A stretch of 64,000 nt of DNA, taken from positions 1 through 64,000 of the forward strand of contig JAVYIG010001038.1 of the NCBI GenBank assembly GCA_035222895.1, written 5' to 3'. This stretch comes from Strongylocentrotus droebachiensis (taxonomy: Eukaryota > Echinodermata > Echinoidea > Camarodonta > Strongylocentrotidae). Each line of letters opens with the position of its first letter. The stretch's first letter is position 1. Positions 13,001 to 27,200 of this stretch are shown piece after piece. The notes under the pieces are model-generated. The model ran no database searches. It was not told where the DNA came from and saw only the letters and a program-made list of their open reading frames with translations. The translations under genes were made by a program, and so were the position numbers.

Positions 13001-16000
13001 GTAAGTTATGCTTATTGAAATAGATATTTGGTTTAATCCTGTATCATAGTGAGTGATAATGCATAGTTTGAGGTGGATATAGATGTCTGTTTGAAGTAAT
13101 TATGATGATAAGAATGCCTGTTTATGATGTTGAACAGAAGTTTTGGTTAGGGCATTAATTTGGTCATATTACGCTGTTTATAGATAAAATGTCAGAGACA
13201 TTTGTGCTAAAGTTGTTTTATGCAACATTTTCTTTCGTCATAGTTCGGAAAAGATATTTTGAGGGATTGCAAAGATAATTTAAGGATTAATTTTCCCATT
13301 TTGTATTTCACACACATGTGAAGTAAAAATGTATCTTGACGTTGAGGGCAGTAAGATGTAAATAAGCTAGCAAGATGGCGGCGCCCATAGTTGATTCCTA
13401 GATGTGAGTTGAAGATAGTTTTATACACCTTGGGTGTATGATATGAAGAATATTGTTGATATTTTCCTGTGGTGTTTATGTCTAGCTATTTACTTTTAGC
13501 TGTAGATGATATGAGAATTTACATTAGTGTGATTTAGAGAGCAAATACTTGTAACTGTTATTGTTGTTACATTATTTTAGGGGCACAGATGACTTGCATG
13601 TTGCAGTTTCTGTTGCTGAGCTGAGCTGAGCCGAGTTGATTGCTGGTAGCTTCTTGGTGTCTCCCTTTTCCCCTTCACTTCCTTCTCCACTGTAGTTGAG
13701 AGCTTCAGTGGTTTATTGCTGAAGACTTTGGGTACGTTTTAATGATATTCTGGTAAAGTTTGCAACAGACTTTGTGTAACTTTACTCAGTCTAATATTGC
13801 AGTGTGTTTAACAATTTATATGTATATTGATGTTATGGGACAATTTGGTGTTTGTTTCATCGTATTATGAATATACTTACAGATAAATACATGTATTCTT
13901 GTTTGTCTGATGCAAGTATGATGCTCTGATTGCTAGATTTATATTACTGTTTGAGATTCTTACAGCTGATTTGATGTTTAGATTTAATTATGTCATTCCA
14001 GTTAATGATTATAATATTTGATTTCAGTGATTTTACAAGAGAATCAAGATGAAACAGATTTAATTTGGAGATCAAGTTGTAATTACTTAATATAACATTT
14101 AATCAAGAGGATATACAATATCTCTGTTTAGTAATTACTTTGATTTATTTCATTGATATAATCATGTATTTGTGAAGATGACATTTGTAATTGATTGAAA
14201 TACTAAAACATGTTTTGTTTTATTATTCTGCCAATTGCAGGGTTTTTTCCCGTTTCTGCGTGCATGAATCACCGAGAATCAACGGTGAATGAATAAAGCA
14301 CCGGTTACACTAACACACGTTTCCCGAGTTTCATTTATCGTCTCACACGTACTACGACAAATTGGCGACGAGGATGGGATGAAGTCAGCGCAGACAATGA
14401 GGGAAACCCCACGGTATTGGATGAGCAACCCCACTGCGTGATCCGAGAGGACCGGCCTAGACGATCTTCGCAGATAACCGAGCTTGCAGACAGCTCGGGT
14501 AGATAATCTTTGGTGGTGACTTACTGAGCATAGAACTTAGAACTTATGATTACTGCTCGGATAGATGGAAGAGCGGTATTGAGAATGAACTATCCACGAG
14601 GACCAAAGACTGATAGAGACTGAATTGACTGGAACTGAGAATGTTTTTTTTTTTTTTGGTTACCAACCAACCAGGGTAACAAGGATTTGTTGTAAGTCAC
14701 AAGTGTTCAGTATTTAATACTGTAGATTCAGTTATATCTATTCAGTACATGTTTTGATAGTAGAGTAAGTTGTAACTTACCTGTTTTTCCCCTACTATAC
14801 TTGTTACAGCCTTTGTAACGATGGCTGAAACAGTGACAGAGATGTTGGAGACCCTGACTAGTGTTCTTCAAGGACTGAATGTGCAGAAGGCGCCACCGCC
14901 AGTGAAGTTGAGCAAGTTCAAGGGTTCACCACAGGTAGCTGGTGATTTGTCCCTGCAGGAGTGGCTGGAGAACTTTGACAGTTATTGTCGACACTACCAG
15001 CTTAAAGATGCTGCAAAGGCCCAGTCCTTAGTGGATCATTTGGGAGGAGTGGCCAAGGAGGAAGTTTTGTGCAGGGAGGAGAGAATCCTCAAGGACTTTG
15101 ACCAGCTTGTTGCTGTGCTGCGATCATTGTTTGGTGCAGTGGACACTGTTCAGTCATTAACGGCTGAATTCCATAGTAGGAGGCAGCATGGTGGTGAGAC
15201 ACTCGCCGATTATAGTAGGATTTTAATGCGAATCTACACGAGGATGGAGAAAGCTGCATCGAGCAGTGATGAGAAGCAAGCTTTGACTCAACTTAGAGAC
15301 ACATCCTTGAAGGAGAGATTTGTCACAGGTAGCAGCCAGGTGTGGATGCAACGAGAGCTGCGTAGAATGGAGCTGGCAGCGAAGGGCAAGACCTTCTTAC
15401 AGTTGAGGGAGGATGTGCTGGAATTCTTCAGGGGTCAAGAGACCAAGGCGATTCCAGTTAAGGAAGTGAGTAGCTCTGTCGATGTTCATGTGGCAACTAC
15501 CAAGAATGCAGATGCTGAGTGGAAGGGTGAGATGAATTCCCTTAAGGAAGATGTGGCATCACTCAGAAGGTGTGTGGAAGCCTTGGTGGATAGCAAGGTG
15601 AATGCTGGAAGAGCTCCACAGAAGAAGAATCGATGTTTCAACTGTGGTAAGACAGGGCACATGAGGAATGAGTGCGAGGAGGAGACGTTGTGTTTCACCT
15701 GTAAAGGGCGAGGACACATTAGCCGGCAGTGTCCACAGAAGTTGCAGTCGATTACCCAGCCTCCTTCACCAACGATGGCATCTCCTCAGCCTGGAGCAAA
15801 GAGAGGGACGATGGACACACGTCATCAGGTTCCATCAGAGTTTGCTAAGCGCTTTGTGGCACCATGTCCGAAAGGAACAGTCCATATCGCGGGATTAGAT
15901 ATTGGATGTATTTTTGATTCTGGAGCAGAGGCTTCCATTATCCCAGCATCAGTGTACCATCGATGTTTGAAGGAGAGGCTGGGAGGACCTCAGCAGGAGC

Positions 16001-19000
16001 CAGGAGTTTTTCTCAATGTTGTAGGAGTTGGTGAAATTGAAGTGCCTATAGAGGGTTTTGTTGAAGTTCCCATCAAGGTCAGAGGGCAGTCACTACAAGG
16101 AGGATTCCTGGTAGTAGTTGACAGAGAATGCAGTGGCACAGCATCGGAGTATCCTATTCTACTAGGTTGTAACATTTTGCAGAATTTGGATGGATATGAC
16201 ATCGAATTTGGTTTTCGATCTAAGGCACCCACAACCATGGAGAGCAACGGTTGCCCATCACCAGTGAGAACAGGGAGATTAGAGGTATTCCCTCCTTATA
16301 CAGTTAGAAGGGTGATGTGCCATGTGGAGAGGAACACCATTACGCCAGGAGCTGAGATCTTGGTTAGAGAGTCAGATGAGGAGCCGAGTTCGACGCTGAG
16401 TGCAGTTGAAGGTTGTCAGCAGTTGAAGGGTGATGTTGTTGAATTGTTTATGTCCAACACATCTGGACAAGAGGTTCACCTACCGCCTGACACCCGTGTT
16501 GCTGAAGCTCTGGCTGTGAAAAGAACAGGACAACTCTACTTAGATCTGCACGATGAACAGTTAAGAGTATCAATGTGTGATGTCGTGATAGAGGGAGTCG
16601 ACTCACCAGTGAGGATGTCTCCGGAGCCAGTAGAGGCTGTTTCCTGTCTTCCGCCAGGTGTGAAGTTGGAAGGTCTAACAGAGGATCAAACAGAGAAAGT
16701 GAGAGAACTTCTTCAGAAGCATGCTGATGTTTTCTCTGCAGGTGCATTTGATCTTGGAGAGTGCAATGTGGTACCTCATCACATTCAGCTGGTAGATGGA
16801 CCAACAGTTAGACTTCCATACAGGCGTATCCCTCCAGCTTTGATTCCTGAGGTTAAGCAGATGTTGCAAGAGATGGTGGAACGGGGGATAATTCGCCCAT
16901 CCAAGAGCCCGTTCGCCAGTCCGATTGTCTTGGTGAAGAAAAAGAATGGATCTTTGAGACTATGTATAGATTATAGGAAGGTCAATGCTCGCACGGTGAA
17001 GGATTCTTTTCCGTTGCCCAGAATAGAGGAGACCCTGGATGCACTTCGAGATGCGAAGTACTTCTCAACACTAGATCTGGCACATGGATATTTTCAAGTC
17101 GTGATGGACCCATCCTCCATCGATGTGACTGCCTTCAGAGTGCCTTGGGGGTTGTATGAGTTCACTCGGATGCCGCAGGGACTAGTCAACAGTCCTGGCA
17201 CGTTCCAGAGGACAATGGAGTACATCCTAGGAGATCTCAACTTGAGTCAGATTGTCTTGTACTTGGATGACATCTTGGTGTATTCTGCAACATTTGAAGA
17301 GCACTTGATGAGGCTTGAGGTAGTGCTGACTAGACTTGCAGAGAATGGATTGAAGGTACAAGGCAAGAAGTGTCATTTTGTTCAACAAGAAGTTAACTAC
17401 CTAGGACATGTAGTGAGTGAAGATGGAGTTAGTGTTGACCAAGGCAAGGTAGAGAAAATTCAGACGTGGCCGCGACCTCAGAATGGGAGAGAAGTGAGTT
17501 CGTTCCTGGGGTTGGCTTCCTATTACCGTCGGTTCATTGATGGGTTTTCTCGAATAGCTGGCCCTTTGAACCAAGTTGCTGCAAAAGGGAAAGGAAGCAA
17601 GACTGAGTTTGTGTGGGGAACAACACAAGAAGAGGCCTTCGAGATTTTGAAGTCGAAGCTTACAAGTACACCAGTTTTAGCGTATCCGAAGTTCGATGAG
17701 GAGTTCATTCTGGAAGTGGATGCATCCAAGAAGGGACTCGGTGCTTGCTTGATGCAGAAAGGAGATGATGGTAGGGTACACCCTATTTCTTTTGCCAGTA
17801 GAAGTCTGCGAGGTTCAGAGAAGAACTACCCTGATTTCAGTAGCTTTAAGATTGAACTGCTTGCTCTGAAATGGGCAGTTACTGAGAAATTTGCACCCTA
17901 CCTCATGGGAGCACATTGCATAGTATTAACAGATCACAACCCGCTGAAGTATCTGTCTACAGCAAAGTTGGGAGCTACAGAGTTCCGATGGGTTGCCCAG
18001 CTGGCACCGTTTGATTTGGAAGTCAGATACAGAACAGGCAAGAGTAACAAGAGTGCGGATGCATTGAGTAGGAGACCAGCTGACATGCTCCAAGAAGAAG
18101 TTGCTGCAGTGATTGATGAGGTGCTGGAGTCAACAGAGTTTCCTCATGACAAGCAGCCTACATCACATGATGACTTCAACATTGCTATTCGAAGGGTCAC
18201 GAACGAGAAGGTTTCGAATGTTTTGCCTTCATATAGTTATGAAGAATTAGCCAAACTGCAGGATGAGGATGACGACTTGAAGGAAATACGTCACCTGAAG
18301 GAAGCGAGAATTCCTGGACCAGAGCCAGGTGCCAAAGTGACAGATTTGCATGGATGGCTACGAGAGTATGCAAGCTTCGAGATGTACCATGATGTGCTGT
18401 ATCGAGAAGTAGAAGACCCAGTGTTGGGCAAGATTCATCAGTTGCTGGTACCTAGGGTGTTGAGAGAGTCAATGCTAGAGATGACGCATGACAAATGGGG
18501 TCATCAGGGAGTTGACAGGACCATGAACTTGTTACGAGAACGATGTTATTGGCCTGGAATGACAAGAGAAGCAAGGAGGTACATCAAGAAGTGCTTTAGA
18601 TGCATCACTTCAAAGTTGCCTACACCTACGGTTCGCCCTCCACAACGGCATTTGATTGCATTTAGACCTTTGGAGATTGTAGCTGTGGACTTCTTGAAGC
18701 TTGATAGAGGAAGAGGAGGATTTGAAGATGTATTGGTGCTCACCGATGTGTTCAGCAAGTTTTGTCAAGCCATCCCATGCAAGGATCAAACTGCTGTGAC
18801 GGTAGCAAAGGTGTTACGAGATGCTTGGTTCACACGGTACGGCATACCGTCAAGAATTCACTCGGATCAAGGACGGTCATTCGAGTGCACCCTTGTGGCT
18901 GAGCTTTGTAAGCTGTATAACATACAAAAGTCACGGACGACAGCATACCATCCGGCTGGAAATGGCCAGTGTGAACGGTTCAACAAGACGCTGTGTGGAT

Positions 19001-22000
19001 TGCTGAGATCGCTGGATCCTAGAGATAGGAATAGATGGCCTGAGTTAATCCAGCATGTGGTATATGTGTACAATTCTACACCGCACAGGATAACGAGAGT
19101 GACTCCACATTTTCTAATGTTCGGTCGCAGACCTACGTTGCCAGTGGATCATTTGATAAACAGTCTCCATTCTGATTGTACGGATGATTACGCTCAAGCA
19201 CAGCAGAGATTGATGGAGAGAGCCTACAAGATTGTTTGTGATAGACAGAGAGAAGCAGCAAAGAAAGAGGAAGAGAGACAGGCCAAAGGAAGAGGTGATT
19301 TGTCTACCCTGGAAGTTGGAGAGAGAGTGTTGCTCAAGAACGAGGCATTTACAGGGAGGCACAAATTACACGACAAGTTTGACGAGAAACCCTTCATCAT
19401 TTTAGCCAAGAACGAGGAGGGTGATTTATATAACATTCAACCTGCCCTTGGAGGGGTTACCAAGTGGGTAAATAGACGCAGAATTATTGCAGATCCTCGT
19501 CAGGAAAATGATGGCCTTGATGGTATTTTACCCTACCCAGATGTAGCAGAGCTTGGGCGTGGTATTAACATTGGAAATGACGTTATCCATCAAAGTAGTG
19601 ATGATGACGATGATGACGACGACGACGATGAGGAGGATGATCATGAGAACGGTTACACTCTTTCATGGAAGGAGTTACCTCATCACGTTATTGATGCAGG
19701 TGTGACCGAGCCCAGACGGTCAAGTAGAATTAACAAAGGAGTGAATCCCAATCCTGGTCGACTGCCGATGTCGGCGATCACCGGATTACCCCCCTGATGG
19801 AGTTAAGTGATGTGCGCATCGAAAGCGGCGAAGAGGAACCGTTTAGTTGCATCAGTTGGGAAGGGATATATATATATTTTCGACAATTTTTTAGATAGAG
19901 TATTTCAGCATGAAATAAGCGGGGAAGATTGCCTGGATATTCATGATTTTCTTTGTTTTTGTTCTAAAAAAAAAAGAAAAGAGGGAAAAGAATAGGCTAC
20001 AAACAGAATTTGTTTAGGAACTTGTATTTGAAGGAGAATTATAAGTGGCATAAATATATGTTATGTATAACAAGGCTTCAACAGTTTTTGATAAGGCAAG
20101 CTAAATGATGTTGACTTATTTTTATGTAAATAGTTCAGATTGGCTTGTTATGCAGGAAATAAGGTTTATATTTTCGTCATTGGAGCCAGATTAGTATGCA
20201 GTGATCTCATTTGATAGTACTCATTGGAGATTTGTATACTATAGTTGGTATACAGTAGTGAGGTGTATAGAAAGGATTTTTTTTTTTTAAATCATACTGT
20301 TGTACATTATGATTATTATATTTGATGTTGAAGAAAGAAAAAAAAAGAAATTGTGTATAGTCTATAGGATAATGTTCTTTTTGTGTTACAGAAAAGATAT
20401 TACAGTATAATGGTCTATAGGTTCTTTTTCAATTGAAGTTTGATAGAATGTTTATCGATGAGTAATTTTATGTTACATAGGTACACATTGGCGCTTTCGG
20501 GACGAAAGCTGTTTAAGCGGGGAAACTGTGGGAATGTGGACTAGTTTATGTTTTATGTAGATCGCGGACTTGTCCGATTATGCAAATTAGTTCGCTACGC
20601 GTGTTGCACATGATTTTGCGGATGAATGATTTATTGTGTGATACGCCGCCGACGTTAATGTGTTAACATACATGTAAGTATTGAATCACATTCATGTCAC
20701 GTTCAATTGCGGAGAGGACGTTGTTGCTGTGCCTGTAGCTGTGTATTACAGAGTCACGCGGTTTCTTTGTTTTAGCGAGGGTTTTGGTTCAACTGTTTGG
20801 CAGTATTTTCGAGTAAGTTATGCTTATTGAAATAGATATTTGGTTTAATCCTGTATCATAGTGAGTGATAATGCATAGTTTGAGGTGGATATAGATGTCT
20901 GTTTGAAGTAATTATGATGATAAGAATGCCTGTTTATGATGTTGAACAGAAGTTTTGGTTAGGGCATTAATTTGGTCATATTACGCTGTTTATAGATAAA
21001 ATGTCAGAGACATTTGTGCTAAAGTTGTTTTATGCAACATTTTCTTTCGTCATAGTTCGGAAAAGATATTTTGAGGGATTGCAAAGATAATTTAAGGATT
21101 AATTTTCCCATTTTGTATTTCACACACATGTGAAGTAAAAATGTATCTTGACGTTGAGGGCAGTAAGATGTAAATAAGCTAGCAAGATGGCGGCGCCCAT
21201 AGTTGATTCCTAGATGTGAGTTGAAGATAGTTTTATACACCTTGGGTGTATGATATGAAGAATATTGTTGATATTTTCCTGTGGTGTTTATGTCTAGCTA
21301 TTTACTTTTAGCTGTAGATGATATGAGAATTTACATTAGTGTGATTTAGAGAGCAAATACTTGTAACTGTTATTGTTGTTACATTATTTTAGGGGCACAG
21401 ATGACTTGCATGTTGCAGTTTCTGTTGCTGAGCTGAGCTGAGCCGAGTTGATTGCTGGTAGCTTCTTGGTGTCTCCCTTTTCCCCTTCACTTCCTTCTCC
21501 ACTGTAGTTGAGAGCTTCAGTGGTTTATTGCTGAAGACTTTGGGTACGTTTTAATGATATTCTGGTAAAGTTTGCAACAGACTTTGTGTAACTTTACTCA
21601 GTCTAATATTGCAGTGTGTTTAACAATTTATATGTATATTGATGTTATGGGACAATTTGGTGTTTGTTTCATCGTATTATGAATATACTTACAGATAAAT
21701 ACATGTATTCTTGTTTGTCTGATGCAAGTATGATGCTCTGATTGCTAGATTTATATTACTGTTTGAGATTCTTACAGCTGATTTGATGTTTAGATTTAAT
21801 TATGTCATTCCAGTTAATGATTATAATATTTGATTTCAGTGATTTTACAAGAGAATCAAGATGAAACAGATTTAATTTGGAGATCAAGTTGTAATTACTT
21901 AATATGACATTTAATCAAGAGGATATACAATATCTCTGTTTAGTAATTACTTTGATTTATTTCATTGATATAATCATGTATTTGTGAAGATGACATTTGT

Positions 22001-24200
22001 AATTGATTGAAATACTAAAACATGTTTTGTTTTATTATTCTGCCAATTGCAGGGTTTTTTCCCGTTTCTGCGTGCATGAATCACCGAGAATCAACGGTGA
22101 ATGAATAAAGCACCGGTTACACTAACACACGTTTCCCGAGTTTCATTTATCGTCTCACACGTACTACGACATTAACATACATGAATAAACCAAGCGGAGA
22201 TGACCTCACTCAATAATATAATGCGCATGCTCGAAGCTGATCTGCGTTTTTTTTCTTCTTGTTGCGTGAAGAGTATATACGAATATAGGAAGCATCGAAC
22301 GAAATATGAATAATTCATGACCTTCGAGCGCGTTGAAAGCGTGTTCAAATTTCTAAGCGAACATGGCAGAGATTTATTAATACACTTGAAATATATCATA
22401 TTACAGTATGTTATTCTTTATTGTATTCATACGTCTAATCAGTTAGCCAATAGAAAGCCAGGTAAACCCCTTTTCAGGTTCTTCTTCAAGTAAACTTTGA
22501 AGAGCTATGCAGCCCAACACGAAGAGAAGGTTGATTTTTATACATTCTAGCTGTACACAAACTATTTCTTGATATGGGTACACTTTAATTCAAATCATCT
22601 CAACGCGCATTTAGACATGCAAGAGCAAATTACCTTAACCCACTTATTGTTGTCGTTAAAGGCGGCGACCCATGCACCGACGTTTAACCCTGCAACGGCA
22701 ACTTCATTAAGCCTTCCTCTGTAAGCTTCATGGCCAAAACCCAAGATCGATGACGAGGTCAGACTAGAGTCTGGTATCCGACCATCTTCCACTCCAAGCC
22801 CCGCACCGAGGACAGATGGAGTGCAACCAAGTTTCGCATCGAGGTTCAGCGACGCTGCAAAAAAGAAAGAAAAAAAAGACGCAGACACCTAACTGACCTT
22901 GCAACTAACTTTCTTATATTACCTACTAATTTCCTAGGCAAGGTTGTCCTTTCAATATATCTTTCCTTAAATGTAATCCAGAAATCTACCCTGTCAACAA
23001 GCCATATGACGTATTAATAAAAAAAAAAAACGAAAAGGAATACAAAACAAAACAACAAATGGAGAAGAAAAAAAGGGAAGGGAACAATTAGTTAATCTAC
23101 AATAATTATCATGATTATGAAAATACAGTTATGTTGATTTTTCACGCATAAATAAAACACCTGCCATGGGTCCACATGAGTTATTTTAGCAATATTTTCC
23201 TGTATTTGCTTGAGCATGAGTGTGAGAGGATGATTATTTAATCACGTACAATATTCATATTATAACAGATGGGGGCCGGCCTGTCTGGGAGTTCAACCCG
23301 CAACATCTCGTAACCCAAACGAGAATTCCCAATTGAGGGAAAAGCCTGGGGGGGGGGGAGATAACAATTAATTCTTAAGAGATACCTTTCAGCAATTGCC
23401 GATGATATTGAATTAATCGCAGTTGACGGAATTTAATCAAATTATCACAGTATTCGTTGAAATCTTAAAGAAATGAAACCCTACCACAACACGCGGGGCC
23501 CACTATTGGATACTATCGTGAAGATTCTATGTGCTCTGGGTATTATTCGCCTACACCAGACAAGGCGCCAATACCAACTGAAAAGTTTAAGCTTACGCAC
23601 GCGGCGAAATTCGCTGGCCCACCTGGAAATTTCTTGAACTTGCCTTCGGGCTCGGCGAGGATTCGGGTTGAGTTCAACCCATCGCACGGTGTACGATGTG
23701 ACTACGACCCTATTTTTGAAGTGTTTGCAACAGCATTTGATAGGAGCATTCAAACATGTATCTTAATGATCGAGGATCCGAATAGTCATATGGATTAAAA
23801 TCTAAATTTCGTGGGATTTGAAACTTTCTTGAGGGAGGACAAGCTAAATCGGCTCAGACTCGTAGTGACGTCAGGTCATAACATCACATTATGGCAGAAC
23901 TTTCCGGAGTCAATTATAAAATGTTGGCCTTGTACAACAAAACAATTGATATACACTCTGTGGTTTTTGGAATGATCAAAATGTGGAGAACAAATATACA
24001 CACAGAAATAGGTAAATGGGCCTGCACACAAGACAGTATTTCGTCCAGAGTTTCTAAGTTTTAACCATTTCTTGTAGAATGATGAGAGCATTTTAAGAGC
24101 AATGCAGTTCAGGGGACAATTCTACTATAATATTCTCCCCAACTGACATACTAAGAGAAGGCAAGCTCACTATTATATATTTTTTCTTCAGCACTGTACC

Positions 24201-24238
<38 letters not shown>

Positions 24239-27200
24239 CATATATATATATATATATATAAACCTTCCCTTTCAGTAACAGTCCTCCTCTCCACCTACCT
24301 ATGTCACCAATGAGAGTTCGTGTTATCATTTGTAACAGAAGTAAACTTTCTATTTTATTATTGTGCACTAACCTATGGCGTCAGTTAGAGGTCCATACCC
24401 ATATAGTTCCATCCTCAAAGAAACGTGACCGTAATTGGTCTTTGGATGGATCCGGAAAGAGCGTCCAACTATCGGCCTAGCAAGCGTGTGAGTCACATGG
24501 CTACCACGGTCATAATTTCCCGGAAATATCTATAAAAAAACAAATTTGATGAGAATGATATTAAGTAATATTGCAAAGAATACTCATTCTTAATGAAGCT
24601 CATCGTTTTTTCATAACCCTATACGGCCTGTGTATTAATAAAAAGCTGACTACACACATTGTGGTTATGAAGAGCCAGTTATGATCATCATGGAAATTTG
24701 TTTTTTTCTTTCTCGATTTTCTTTCTTCTCATGGCAAATCCACATTTCAGTATCCTGAACAGTATTGTTTTGCATTTACCTCAACTGATCCAGAGTAAAC
24801 GTTCAAATAGTCAGTCCAAGCCATGTTGTCAAAACTAGACGAAATAGTGTATGACGTCACCCACTGATCAACGTTATTTCTACCCTGAGTCGTTATCGCC
24901 GTTACGACGTAACTGGACTCAAATTGGATCTGCATCCATTGGTATTGGTCGGAAGGGTATGCGGCCCAGGTTGTCTCAGAGTTCAGGCGGCCAAAACGGC
25001 TACAATAAGGCGCAGAATGGCAGGATGATTCAGAGAAAGCTGAATCGGGGAGAGCACCACTTTCCAGGCCGAGAGGTTGACCAGATGTATGACACGGGTT
25101 CACTGTTGGAAATAAAGTCAAGAAATAATACAAGCATATAACAGAGAGTTTTTTCGCGACCATTGAACAGCATTCAAACCCGGGACAGAATCCCCCAAAT
25201 CGTATTTATTTTAGCTGGAAATTTGTCTTAAATGTGAATAACAGCAATAATGCTACTCCAACCTTCACAGGGTAAACAATATTCGCTCAGAAATCGTGCT
25301 AATGTCGAAGATTCTGGTTCTGAAGTTTCAACTATGGCCTCCAATTCAACGATAACGACCGCTACAGAGGAAAACGACACAGTAGACGCGTTACAACTTT
25401 GAGAAGAAATATCATGCAGAAAACATATGTTAAGCGATTGAGTGTCTTGTATAGGGCTTGATATATGTTTGAAAATGGCTGAGGTCAGGATATTAATATT
25501 GAGTTTTAGAGTACTGGGTGATTTAAATAAAAGAAAGGATATGTTTGATTATTTGAGCAACAAAAATGGCAAAATAGATTGTTTACAAGACACCATGGGC
25601 ATATCTAGGATTTTGTAAGGGTAGGGGGGGGGGGGGGGGGGTTAAAGTCAGTGGCGGAATGCAGGATTTTCCAATAGAGAGGGGGGGGGGGGGATGTGTA
25701 AGCACTTTGCGAAAAATAAATAATAAAACAAATTAAATGGGGGGGGGGGCCAAATGGGGGGTATTGTGCACTAAAATTATTTTGCCAATGGGGGTGTTTG
25801 AACATTGTATTTTTATTTTTATTTGAATTCTAACCTCAAGTCGTGGTTGTAATTAAGAAATAATTAATAATAATGCTGCGTTTCATTACAAAATTGTCGT
25901 AAGTTATTTTTTTCGCTTGAACTATTTGAAATTTACAGGACCATAAGGGGATACAACTGCAGGTTATCAATTAATTTTCATCGAGGATGGTTGAACATTT
26001 TTAAAGATATTGCCAATCAAACTACCTCTCAATTTTGTTAGACTCCCTGTACAGGTAAAACAACTTTTCATTTTGATGAAGTTTCATTGATGAAGTTAAT
26101 CTGTGTCAATCCTGTTTAGACAAGGCATATTATCATGAATATCATTATTATTATTATGACCATTATCATCATCATCTTAATCATCATCATCGTTATTATA
26201 ATTGTTATTACTATCATTATTATTATTACTATTAATAGTATTAATTTTGTTTTTATCAGTTTTATTTGTTATCATGATTAATTTGTATTATTATCATTAT
26301 TATTATTACTCACCGGGGCAACACACAATGGAAATCATTTCATTCTTGTTTATCCCTCCCACTTTAGTCTCACTGTACCAGCAGTCGGTAATGTTTGTGG
26401 CATTAGCAGGGCAGTTCACTGATTCTGCTTCAGCAGGAGCATCGACGGAAGAGGGCTCGTACAGTGGACTGCTCAACGTCGCAAATACTCCTAGTTCAAT
26501 AAAATTGAAGTAAAACGTAGGATACCAGAGTGGTCTCAATATTATTGTAAAGAAAATAAATGCAAACCACAACAAAATTTTCATTTAATATCGGATACAA
26601 CAAGAACTGATTTGTGATGACATACACCATATACAATTTGGTTAGGCTCCCGAAAGTAGAGTTTTGAAAACTGGAAAGAATAAGAGAGGGGTTCAGGTTG
26701 AAGACGGAGAAAACCAACTATAAAATGGAATTTGAATCTCCAACTCGACCAGAATATGAATACTCTTGATCATGACACCATTATTTGATGATTCTTTAAA
26801 AAAAAAAGAGGAATACATCAATAAATAACTTTAAATATGTAAAGAATAATTATAATTAACAAGAAAACAGAGTGTATAATGATATTTGTAAAAAGAGTCA
26901 AACGCTTCATGGACTCTCGAAAATAAAGGGAAACAATAAAGCAAGTCCACACTTTAACAAACCTTGGGTACATTGTAGCATCAGATGGGAAAAGTATTCA
27001 TGAGATAAATGAAAGAATTGCAATGGCAACATGCACATTCGATCATATGAAATCCGTAATAAAAATAGAACATTACCATGAAGACCGAAATCCGTAGCTT
27101 TAAGTCTATAAACCGTATCAGTTTTTTGTCTACGGGTGTGAGTGTTGGACAATAAACAAAGAGCTTGAGAGAAGATTAAAGGCCACAGAGACCTGGTTCT

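Larger units (their letters stand above)
12715..22171 (+). mobile_element. Complete Ty3/gypsy LTR retrotransposon
   Basis: 9457 bp with TG...CA-ended LTRs of 1645 bp each, a primer-binding-like site just inside the 5' LTR, a single gag-pol frame, a 730-bp 3' untranslated region and a purine tract abutting the 3' LTR. TTAA flanks both ends (5-bp ATTAA if one shared A is counted), the target-site duplication. The LTRs differ at only two sites (12864 T against 20676 A; 14094 A against 21906 G), so insertion was recent. It lies antisense in the intron between exons 7 and 8 of the discoidin gene. Confidence 0.97.

Noticed and set aside
13207-13428. 73-codon minus-strand frame, identical at 21019-21240
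   Set aside because: It is duplicated only because it lies in both LTRs; no domain or start signal is recognised.
23529-23798. 89-codon plus-strand frame and 90-codon minus-strand frame
   Set aside because: Both overlap a segment related to 9370-9470, probably an old repeat; there is no domain, and the region is intronic for the discoidin gene.
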